A stretch of DNA of 64,000 nt. Origin: Pelomonas sp. Root1444. Lineage in GTDB: Bacteria; Pseudomonadota; Gammaproteobacteria; Burkholderiales; Burkholderiaceae_C. A program made the position numbers and the translations under genes. Under the pieces are notes generated by a model. The model saw only the letters and a program-made list of their open reading frames with translations. It was not told where the DNA came from and did not search any database. Position 1 is the stretch's first letter. Each line of letters begins with the position of its first letter. Below, piece after piece: positions 26,763-34,494 of this stretch. Location of the stretch: NCBI RefSeq assembly GCF_001426885.1, contig NZ_LMFP01000003.1, positions 1,361,701 through 1,425,700 of the forward strand, read 5' to 3'.

Positions 26763-27209
26763 TCAGCTGTTGCGGCTGACGACCAGCTGGTTGTTGACCT
26801 GCTTCACGCCATCCACGGCAGAAGCCAGCGTCGCGGCGCGTTCGCGCGATTGCGGGTCCGGCGCCTGGCCGGTCAGCGTGACCTGGCCTTCGCGCGTATC
26901 GACGTTGATCTGCGTGGCCTTGAGCTTGTCGTCCACGGCAAGGGCGGCGTTGACCTTGGCGGTGATGGCCATGTCGGTCGTGACCTCGGCCGTGCGGTCG
27001 GCCGCGCGGGAGCTCTTCATCTCCGCATCGTTCATCGCCTGTTGCGCATCGCGCTTGGTCTCGTTGGCCTCGCGCTTGGCATCGGCGACCGCGCCGTCCA
27101 GGCGCTGGCCGGCCGTCAGGTCTTCATCGTTGTTGCGGCTGCAAGCCGTCAGGGCAGCGGCCACTGCAAGCGTGGCCAGCAAGGGGATTCGGGTGGTGGT
27201 CGGTGTCAT
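26763..27209 (-). CDS. BON-domain lipoprotein
   Basis: A 148-residue protein with a lipoprotein signal (LAVAAALTAC; Cys near 22), a charged helical stretch (about 30-75) and one BON domain: DMAITAKVNAALAVDDKLKATQINVDTREGQVTLTG. BON proteins bind membranes or phospholipid and help envelope stress tolerance. ATG at 27209 has AAAGGA upstream. Followed by a strong terminator, so probably monocistronic. Confidence 0.85.
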   Translation of the reverse strand: MTPTTTRIPLLATLAVAAALTACSRNNDEDLTAGQRLDGAVADAKREANETKRDAQQAMNDAEMKSSRAADRTAEVTTDMAITAKVNAALAVDDKLKATQINVDTREGQVTLTGQAPDPQSRERAATLASAVDGVKQVNNQLVVSRNS

Positions 27210-27404
27210 CGGGCGTCCTTTCGGGGGTTGAGGCCTCGAGGGCCGGTGCCAACACTTTGGGCGCCACGCACGCCGTTGAAGACCAGCCCATGCGCCAACG
27301 ATGTGTCGGACCATGCCGACAGGCGCCGCGGCCCGGTCATGTCCTACAGGCACCGGCGCCACCGTCCCACGCCCGCTGCCGGGCCCGCTGCCCAGCATGG
27401 CGGC

Positions 27405-29288
27405 ATGAACAAGAAGAGGGGCCTGCTCATTGCCGGTGGGGTGACCGCGGTCGCGGTCGCTGCACTCGTCGCGCTGGACGCGGCCGGCTGGCCGGGCCTC
27501 GCGCCGCAGCTGGCGGAGCGCGCGGGCCACGGGCTGTCGGTGGACGCGGCGACGCGCCTGCACCTGCTGTGGAAGCCGCGCCTGGAGGCGCCGCGGCTGC
27601 GCGTGACAGGCCTGAAAGGCGAGCCGTTGGCCGATGCGCATGACGTCGTGCTGGCCTGGCGCTGGGGCGACATCTGGGACTGGCGGCGCGGCGCGCCGCT
27701 GCGGCTGCGGCTGGTGCAGGCGGAAGGCTTGTCGCTGAACTGGCAGCGCGACGAGGCGGGCCGCACCGCCTGGCCGCTGCAGCCGGACGGCGCTCGCGAC
27801 AAGCCGACGCCAATGCCGCAGATCGACCAGCTCATCGTGCACAACGGCACTGCAAAGCTCGACGATGCGCCGCTGCAGCTGCTGGCCGACGCGCGCTTCG
27901 CCACCGAGCCGGACGGCCATTGGAAGGCCGACATGAAGGGCAAGCTGCGCGGCCAGCAGCTGGCGCTGAACGCGGAGGCCAGCGCCGGCCTGGCGCTGGT
28001 GTCACCGCCCGAGGCCGGCGCGCCGCCGGTCCAATTGCGCCTGGAGTTGACGCAGGGCCGCGAGCGGCTGGCCTTCGCCGGCGCGGCCGCCTCGCTGCTG
28101 GACGCCCGCGCGCTGGACGGCCAGTTGCAGGTGCGGGGCAGCTCGCTGGCTGCCGTCGGCCGGCCTTTCGGTGTGACGCTGCCGACGACGCCGGCCTTCG
28201 ACCTCGCCGGCCGGTTGCAACACGCCTCAGGCGTCTGGCAGCTGGGTGGCGTGCGCGCGCGCATCGGCCAGAGCCGGCTCGGCGGCGACTTCATCTTCGA
28301 CACGCGGGCCGAGCGCCCGATGCTCAGCGGCCTGCTGCGCGGCGGTCCGCTGCGGCTGGCGGACCTGGGCCCCGCCGTCGGCGCCGATGCGCCGCCCAGC
28401 CGCCCCGGCCGCGTGCTGCCCGACCGGCCGCTGGACCTGCCGTCACTGCGCGCGATGGACGCCCGTGTCGCCGTGGCGTTGAACCAGCTTGACCTGGGCA
28501 CCGCCAAGCTCGAACCGCTCGCACCGGTGAACGCCAGCCTGGTGCTGGAGGGCGGCGTGCTGACGCTCAACCACCTCAACGCCGGCGTGGCCGGCGGCGA
28601 GGTCACCGGCTCGGCCCGGCTGGACCCGCGCGATGCGCCGCCCCTGTGGCAGGCACGGCTGGATGCGCACGGCATGGCCATCGAGCGCTGGCTGAAGTTC
28701 GACACCAAGCCCCTGGCCAGCGACCCGGTGACGGGGCGGCTCAAGGCGCAGCTCGACGTGCAAGGCCGCGGCCGCAGCATCGCCGAACTGCTGGGCAGCC
28801 TGAGCGGGCCGGTGCAGCTGCGCTTGGAGAACGGCAGCGTCTCCCACCTGCTGACCGAGGCCATGGGGTTGGATATCGCCCAGGGCCTGGGCCTGCTGTT
28901 GCGCGGCGACCAGAAGCTGGCGCTGAACTGCGCCAGCCTGGACGGCCGCTTCAATGCCGGCACGCTGCGACCCCGCACCGCGCTGATGGACAACCGCGAC
29001 AGCCGCATCGACCTGGACGGCCGCATCAGCCTGAAGGACGAAACGCTGGACCTGCGCCTGGTCGCCCATCCCAAGGACTTCTCGCCGCTGACGCTGCGCG
29101 CGCCGTTGCGCCTGCAAGGCACGCTGGCCGAACCGCGCGTGGCGCTGGAAGGCAAGCGCCTGGGTGGCCGCGCCATCGCGGCGCTGGCGCTGGGCTCGCT
29201 GTCTCCGCCAGCAGCGCTGCTCGCCTTCATCGACCCGGGCGAAGACCTGCCGCCGGTGGATTGCAGCCTCACGCCGCGAAAAAGTTGA
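27405..29288 (+). CDS. AsmA-family envelope protein
   Basis: A 627-residue protein with a single N-terminal membrane anchor (GLLIAGGVTAVAVAALVALDAA) and a long periplasmic beta-rich body. The C-terminal AsmA-like region (LKAQLDVQGRGRSIAELLGSLSG, then RIDLDGRISLKDETLDLRLV) is diagnostic. AsmA-like proteins are associated with lipid transport to the outer membrane. The ATG at 27405 is chosen because it places the anchor at the N-terminus; an open frame further upstream is probably non-coding. A 195-bp gap to the divergent BON gene shows no other feature. Confidence 0.85.
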   Translation: MNKKRGLLIAGGVTAVAVAALVALDAAGWPGLAPQLAERAGHGLSVDAATRLHLLWKPRLEAPRLRVTGLKGEPLADAHDVVLAWRWGDIWDWRRGAPLRLRLVQAEGLSLNWQRDEAGRTAWPLQPDGARDKPTPMPQIDQLIVHNGTAKLDDAPLQLLADARFATEPDGHWKADMKGKLRGQQLALNAEASAGLALVSPPEAGAPPVQLRLELTQGRERLAFAGAAASLLDARALDGQLQVRGSSLAAVGRPFGVTLPTTPAFDLAGRLQHASGVWQLGGVRARIGQSRLGGDFIFDTRAERPMLSGLLRGGPLRLADLGPAVGADAPPSRPGRVLPDRPLDLPSLRAMDARVAVALNQLDLGTAKLEPLAPVNASLVLEGGVLTLNHLNAGVAGGEVTGSARLDPRDAPPLWQARLDAHGMAIERWLKFDTKPLASDPVTGRLKAQLDVQGRGRSIAELLGSLSGPVQLRLENGSVSHLLTEAMGLDIAQGLGLLLRGDQKLALNCASLDGRFNAGTLRPRTALMDNRDSRIDLDGRISLKDETLDLRLVAHPKDFSPLTLRAPLRLQGTLAEPRVALEGKRLGGRAIAALALGSLSPPAALLAFIDPGEDLPPVDCSLTPRKS

Positions 29289-29339
29289 GCCGTCGTCCAG
29301 TCTTGCCGCGCTGAACGCGGGCAAGCGAGGAAGTCAGGG

Positions 29340-29804
29340 TCAACGTCGCCGGTGCGGCTGCTCGTGGACGGCGTCGAGGAATTCGGCCAGCGTCTCGCGA
29401 CAGGGGCCGTCGGGGCAGAGGAACAGGCCCTCGGCCTCGGCCGGCACGTCGGTGGCGAAGCCGAGGGTGCTCAAGGAGTTCACCGCGTCACCGCAGAGCG
29501 CGATGGTGCGGCCGCAGCGCCAGGCCATCTTCAACAGCGCCTGCAGGCGCGCGCAGCCGGTGGGTGCGGCCCAGACGTCGGAGTTCAGCACGACCAGGCC
29601 GTCAGCCCAGTCTGCCGCCGGCGGCGGTTCGCCGAAGTCGTCATCCAGGCACCAGTTCATCAGGCTGACCTCTTCACCGTGCAGCGCGTGCAGCGCGTCG
29701 CCATGGCGGTTCATCACCTCGGCTGTGCCGATGACGCAAATCAGCACGTCGGTCGCTTGCGACGGCTCAATACCGGGCCTCGGGGGGCAGTCGGTTGCAG
29801 CCAT
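29340..29804 (-). CDS. Uncharacterised small protein, distant DJ-1/PfpI-like
   Basis: A 154-residue protein of unknown function. The segment RTIALCGDAVNSLSTLGF resembles the Cys elbow of DJ-1/PfpI-type folds, and DVLICVIGTAE with a later DGLVVLNSDVW strand would fit the early sheet; this is only a structural guess. ATG at 29804 has GGAG 8 bases upstream. It is convergent with the AsmA gene and divergent from the TonB receptor gene. Confidence 0.5.
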   Translation of the reverse strand: MAATDCPPRPGIEPSQATDVLICVIGTAEVMNRHGDALHALHGEEVSLMNWCLDDDFGEPPPAADWADGLVVLNSDVWAAPTGCARLQALLKMAWRCGRTIALCGDAVNSLSTLGFATDVPAEAEGLFLCPDGPCRETLAEFLDAVHEQPHRRR

Positions 29805-30032
29805 GGTGCGTCTCCGCTCGATGTCCATGTCAGCACTTTGACCCCGGGCGGGGAGCGGGCCTGTGAGTTGCCGGCGCGACGCCGCGTAGGACGGCGCCGC
29901 TCCGGCGGCGGCTGCACTGGTCGCGCGCGAGCGCTTTCCGTGCACGATCTGACGCTATGTTGCACGGTGCGTTGCTGCGCTCGTACCACTGAGCTATCGT
30001 CCCAACACCACGCACAGTGGTGGGAGGGGTGC

Positions 30033-31982
30033 ATGGGTCTGTCTCCGTATCGGTCTCGGCGCCTTGCAGCCGCGGCCCTGACGGTCCAACTGTCGGTATC
30101 GCCCGCGGTGGCGCGGCCCAACTTTGTCGATTTCAGCCTCGAGGAGCTGAGCCACGTGGTCATCACGTCGGCCGCCAAGCGCGAGCAACGCCTGGCCGAC
30201 GTACCGTCCTCGCTGTTCGTCATCACCGCCGACGACATCCGCCGCAGCGGCTTCACGCGCCTGCCCGAGGTGCTGCGCCTGGCGCCCAACCTGCACGTGG
30301 CTCAGGTCTACGGCAGCGGCTACGGCATCAGCGCGCGCGGCTTCAATGCCGGCTCGGCGAACAAGCTGCTGGTGCTGATCGACGGTCGGTCCGTCTACAC
30401 GCCGCTGTTCGCCGGCGTGTTCTGGGACGCGCAGGACGTGGCCCTGGAAGACGTCGAGCGCATCGAGGTGGCCAGCGGCCCCGGCAGCACGCTGTGGGGC
30501 GTCAACGCGGTCAACGGCGTCATCAACATCATCACGCGCAGCGCCGCCAATACCCGCGGCAGCCTGGTGTCCGCGGCGGCCGGCAACCGCGAGCGCAGCG
30601 CGTTGGTGCGCCATGGCCTGAAGCTCGGCGACGGCCCCGACGGTGGCGACCTGCGCCTGTACCTCAAGCGCTCCGACCAGCGCCACTCCGAAACCGCCGC
30701 CGGCACGCCGGTGGACGACGCCGGCCACCTCGTGCAGGGCGGCTTCCGCGCCGACTGGGGCCGGGCCGAAGAACGCTTCACGCTGCTGGGCAACGCCTAC
30801 CGCGGCAACCACGGCCAGCCGCTGCCAGGCAGCATCCACATCGACGGTGTCGATTTCGCGCTGGACACCATCCGCCTGTCGGGCGCCAATCTGCTGGCAC
30901 GCTGGGAGCGGCCGCTTGGGGGCGGCGAGCTCAGCGTGCAGGGCTACCTGGACCGCACGACGCGCGTCACGCCGCCCACCTTCGACGAGACGCTGACCAT
31001 CGCCGACCTGGACGTGCAATACCAGCTGCGGCCCACGCCCGCACACACCGTCGTGCTGGGGCTCAACCACCGCCGCTCGCAGGACCGTGTCGGCCACAGC
31101 GCGCCGGAGTTCGCCTTCCTGCCCGAGCGCCTGAGCCAGCGCTGGACCAGCGTGTTCGCACAGGACGAGGTCCAGCTCGCCGAGTCGCTGCGCCTGACGC
31201 TGGGCGCTCGCCTCGAACGCAACGACTACACGGGCAACGAGGTGCTGCCCAACCTGCGCCTGGCCTGGCAGCCGGCGCCCGGGCACTTGTGGTGGGCCTC
31301 GGCCGCGCGCACCGTGCGCGCGCCGTCGCGGCTGGACCGCGACATCTACATCCCGGCCCAGCCGCCTTTCATCCTGTATGGCGACGCGGGCTTTCGCGCC
31401 GAAACGGCCAACGTGCTGGAGCTGGGCTACCGCGGCCAGCCGCTGGAGGCACTCACGCTGTCGGCCACCGCCTTCCAGGGCCGCTACGACCACCTGCACA
31501 CGCAGGAGCTGGCGCCCAGCAACACGCAGGTCTACTTCGGCAACGGCATGCGCGGCCGTGTCAGCGGCATCGAGAGCTGGGCCAGCCTGCAGGCCACGCC
31601 GTGGCTGCGCCTGCATGGCGGCCTGACGCTGCTGCAGCCGCGCCTGGCACTCAAGCCCGGCAGCCGCGACACGGCGGACTCGGTCGCCGTGGCCGAAGGC
31701 GCGATGCCGCGCCGGCTGTGGCAGCTTCGCGCCGCCTTCAACCTGCCGCGCGAGACCGAGCTCGACCTGATGCTGCGCCACGCGTCGGCCCTCGATACAC
31801 CCGGCGTGCCGGCCTACACGGTGCTGGACCTGCGGCTGGGCACCCGGCTGACCCCTGACGCCGAGATTGCGCTGACCGCGCAGAACCTGCTGGACCGCGG
31901 CCATGGCGAGTTCACCGAGGTCGAGACGCGCCAGCACATCGGCCGCAACCTGATGCTGCAGCTGAAGCTGCGCTTCCCCTGA
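30033..31982 (+). CDS. TonB-dependent outer-membrane receptor
   Basis: A 649-residue receptor. A signal peptide (TVQLSVSPAVA) is followed by FSLEELSHVVITSAAKREQRL, then the plug domain (FVITADDIRRSGFTRLPEVLRL; RGFNAGSANKLLVLIDGRSVYTP) and a 22-strand-type barrel ending in LQLKLRFP with a terminal aromatic. It starts at an ATG with GGGAGG upstream. Its stop overlaps the YfiR-family gene, with a histidine kinase next, suggesting that the receptor serves signalling or uptake of a sensed ligand. No Fur-like box was noted. Confidence 0.9.
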   Translation: MGLSPYRSRRLAAAALTVQLSVSPAVARPNFVDFSLEELSHVVITSAAKREQRLADVPSSLFVITADDIRRSGFTRLPEVLRLAPNLHVAQVYGSGYGISARGFNAGSANKLLVLIDGRSVYTPLFAGVFWDAQDVALEDVERIEVASGPGSTLWGVNAVNGVINIITRSAANTRGSLVSAAAGNRERSALVRHGLKLGDGPDGGDLRLYLKRSDQRHSETAAGTPVDDAGHLVQGGFRADWGRAEERFTLLGNAYRGNHGQPLPGSIHIDGVDFALDTIRLSGANLLARWERPLGGGELSVQGYLDRTTRVTPPTFDETLTIADLDVQYQLRPTPAHTVVLGLNHRRSQDRVGHSAPEFAFLPERLSQRWTSVFAQDEVQLAESLRLTLGARLERNDYTGNEVLPNLRLAWQPAPGHLWWASAARTVRAPSRLDRDIYIPAQPPFILYGDAGFRAETANVLELGYRGQPLEALTLSATAFQGRYDHLHTQELAPSNTQVYFGNGMRGRVSGIESWASLQATPWLRLHGGLTLLQPRLALKPGSRDTADSVAVAEGAMPRRLWQLRAAFNLPRETELDLMLRHASALDTPGVPAYTVLDLRLGTRLTPDAEIALTAQNLLDRGHGEFTEVETRQHIGRNLMLQLKLRFP

Positions 31983-32542
31983 TGACGGCTCCCCTGCTCG
32001 ACCGTCGCCGCTTGCTGCTTGCGGCCCTGGGCGCCGCGTCGGCCGGCGCGCGCGCGGCCGCCGACGATGGCCCGGGCGTCGAATACCAGGTCAAGGCGGC
32101 CTTTGTCTGCAAGTTCGGCAACTACATCGACTGGCCGCCGCAGGCGCTGGGCGCGGCCGGCGACCCGTTCCGCATCGGCGTGCTTGCGAGCGCCGCGGTG
32201 GCGGAGGAATTCCGCCGCACGGGCGCCGCGGCCTCGGTGGCGGGCCGGCAGATCGAGGTGCGGAAGCTGGCACGCGGTGACTCCCCCGACGGGCTGCAGC
32301 TGGTGTTCGTGTCGAAGGCGATGTCCGCGCACGCCGCCGAGCTGCTCGCGGCCTTGCAGGGGCGGCCGGTGCTGACCGTCACCGAGTTCGACCGCGGCGG
32401 CACCACCGGCATGATCAACTTCGTCGTCGTCGAGGACAAGGTGCGCTTCGACATCCTGTTACCGACGCTCGCGCAGAGCGGCCTCAAGATCAGCGTGCGC
32501 CTGCTCGGCGTGGCACGCCGGGTTGAAGGCGCGAGGACATAG
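31982..32542 (+). CDS. YfiR/DUF4154-family periplasmic protein
   Basis: A 186-residue protein with a Tat- or Sec-like signal (LLDRRRLLLAALGAASAGARA). The body EYQVKAAFVCKFGNYIDWP and the end FVVVEDKVRFDILLPTLAQSGLKISVRLLGVARRVEG are typical of DUF4154. In Pseudomonas, YfiR represses the diguanylate cyclase YfiN. Here the downstream partner is a histidine kinase, so it may tune that sensor. ATG overlaps the receptor stop by one base. Confidence 0.85.
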   Translation: MTAPLLDRRRLLLAALGAASAGARAAADDGPGVEYQVKAAFVCKFGNYIDWPPQALGAAGDPFRIGVLASAAVAEEFRRTGAAASVAGRQIEVRKLARGDSPDGLQLVFVSKAMSAHAAELLAALQGRPVLTVTEFDRGGTTGMINFVVVEDKVRFDILLPTLAQSGLKISVRLLGVARRVEGART

Positions 32543-32543
32543 C

Positions 32544-34490
32544 ATGTTCAGGCTATCGCTCCAGCGCAGGCTGCTCGGCGTCACGATGCTGACGTCGCTG
32601 GTGGCGTTGCTCGTGGCGCTGGGCGCGATGGTGGCCTACGACCTGCGCGCCTACCACGAGGGATGGGTGGCCGACCTCAAGGCCCAGACCGAGCTGCTCG
32701 GCCGCGCCACGGCACCCGCGCTGGAGTTCGACGACCACAAGGTCGCCAGCGAGAACCTCGCGCTGCTGCGCCTGCAGCCCAAGATCAAGGCGGCGGCCGT
32801 CTACAGCGCCGACGGGGAGCGGTTTGCGTCCTATGTCGGAGCGGGCGTGGATGCCACACTGCCGGCGCACGCCGAGGACGCCGGCGTGCGCCGCACCGGC
32901 GGCGATCTGATCGTCGTGCAGGCGATCCAGCAGGATGGCCGAACCATAGGCAGCGTGCTGCTGCGCGCCGAGTACGCGCTCTACGACCGCGTGCTGACCT
33001 ACATCGGCATCTCCGCCGCCGTCGCCGTCGTGGCACTGGGCATCGCGATGCTGTTGTCGCTGCGCCTGCAGCGCGCCGTGGTGCAGCCCATCCTGGCCAT
33101 GAGCGACGTGGCGCGCGACGTCATGCAGCGCCAGGACTATTCGCGCCGCGCGCCCAAGGTGACCGATGACGAAGTCGGCGTGCTGGCCGAGTCCTTCAAC
33201 GGCATGCTGGGCGAGATCGAGCGCCGCTCGCACGAGGTGCTGCGGCTCAACGAGGAGCTGGAGACGCGCGTGCGCGAGCGCACCGCCCAGCTGGAATGCT
33301 CCAACGAGGAGCTGAAGCACGCAACCGACGTCGCCGAGAAGGCCAACCGCGCCAAATCGGAGTTCCTGTCCAGCATGAGCCACGAGTTGCGCACGCCGCT
33401 GAACGCCATCATCGGCTTCGGGCAGCTGCTGGGCACCGACGTCACCGACGCCAACCCCGAGCGCCGGCGCGAGTTCGTCGACCACATCGTCGGCGCCGGC
33501 AAGCACCTGCTGACGCTGATCAACGAAATCCTGAACCTGGCCCGCATCGAGAGCGGCCATGTCGAGCTGTCGCTGGAGCCGGTGCTGATGGACGAGGTGC
33601 TGGCCGAATGCCGCAAGATGATCGAGCCGCTGGCCCAGCAGCGCGGCATTGCCACGCAGTTCTCGAGCGGCGGCGGCTGGGTCGCGCTGGCGGACCGCAT
33701 GCGGCTCAAGCAGGTGCTGCTCAATCTTGTCAGCAATGCGATCAAGTACAACCGGCCGAACGGCTCGGTGTATGTGGGCTGCGATGCGCTCGGCCCGCAC
33801 CAGCTGCGCATCACCGTGCAGGACACCGGCCGCGGGTTGCGGCCCGAGCAGGTGCAGGCGCTGTTCCAGCCCTTCAACCGCCTGGGCCAGGAGGCCGGCC
33901 CCGAGCAGGGCACCGGCATCGGCCTGGTCGTCACGCGCCGGCTCGTCGAGCTGATGGGCGGGCAGATCAGCGTGCACAGCAGCCCGGGAGAGGGCAGCGT
34001 GTTCACGGTCGACCTGCAGGCCAGCGAGATGCCCGTACTGCCGCGCGCCGAGACCGACTGGGGTGCGCTGACCGAGCTGGCAACGCCGCGCGGCGGGGCG
34101 CCGGTCGCCACGGTGCTCTACGTGGAGGACAACCCCGCCAGCCGCAAGCTGGTGGAGGAGCTGCTGCGGCCACGCACCGACCTGCGCCTGCTGTCGGCGG
34201 CCGACGGCCGCACGGGGGTGAACATCGCGCTGGCGGAGCGGCCCGACGTCATCCTGATGGACAACAACATGCCGCTGATGAGCGGCCGCGAGGCGCAGGC
34301 CCTCTTGAAGCGGGACCCGCGCACGGCCGACATCCCGGTCATCGCGCTGACGGCGAATGCGATGCCGGACGCCGCCGCCTCGGGGCTGGCGGCCGGTTTC
34401 TTCCGCTACCTGACCAAGCCGCTGGATGCGGGCCAGCTGATGAACGCGCTGGACAGCGCGCTGGACGTGACACGCCAGCGCCGCAGCTGA
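32544..34490 (+). CDS. Membrane hybrid histidine kinase with C-terminal receiver
   Basis: A 648-residue sensor. Two spans (about 10-32 and 150-175) flank a periplasmic domain of CHASE8 type, then HAMP, HisKA with the phospho-His in SSMSHELRTPLNAI (about 279), and HATPase_c (NLVSNAIKYNRP, DTGRGL, GTGIGLVVTRRLVELMGG). The C-terminal receiver starts LYVEDNPASRKLVEELL and has its phospho-Asp in ILMDNNMP (about 573). ATG at 32544 is 1 bp past the YfiR-like stop. The neighbouring YfiR protein and TonB receptor suggest it senses an envelope ligand. No output regulator is adjacent. Confidence 0.92.
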   Translation: MFRLSLQRRLLGVTMLTSLVALLVALGAMVAYDLRAYHEGWVADLKAQTELLGRATAPALEFDDHKVASENLALLRLQPKIKAAAVYSADGERFASYVGAGVDATLPAHAEDAGVRRTGGDLIVVQAIQQDGRTIGSVLLRAEYALYDRVLTYIGISAAVAVVALGIAMLLSLRLQRAVVQPILAMSDVARDVMQRQDYSRRAPKVTDDEVGVLAESFNGMLGEIERRSHEVLRLNEELETRVRERTAQLECSNEELKHATDVAEKANRAKSEFLSSMSHELRTPLNAIIGFGQLLGTDVTDANPERRREFVDHIVGAGKHLLTLINEILNLARIESGHVELSLEPVLMDEVLAECRKMIEPLAQQRGIATQFSSGGGWVALADRMRLKQVLLNLVSNAIKYNRPNGSVYVGCDALGPHQLRITVQDTGRGLRPEQVQALFQPFNRLGQEAGPEQGTGIGLVVTRRLVELMGGQISVHSSPGEGSVFTVDLQASEMPVLPRAETDWGALTELATPRGGAPVATVLYVEDNPASRKLVEELLRPRTDLRLLSAADGRTGVNIALAERPDVILMDNNMPLMSGREAQALLKRDPRTADIPVIALTANAMPDAAASGLAAGFFRYLTKPLDAGQLMNALDSALDVTRQRRS

Positions 34491-34494
34491 AGCC

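Noticed and set aside
26583-27404. A 274-codon N-terminal extension of the AsmA frame
   Set aside because: It crosses the BON gene and its terminator on the other strand; the membrane anchor expected at the N-terminus starts at 27405.
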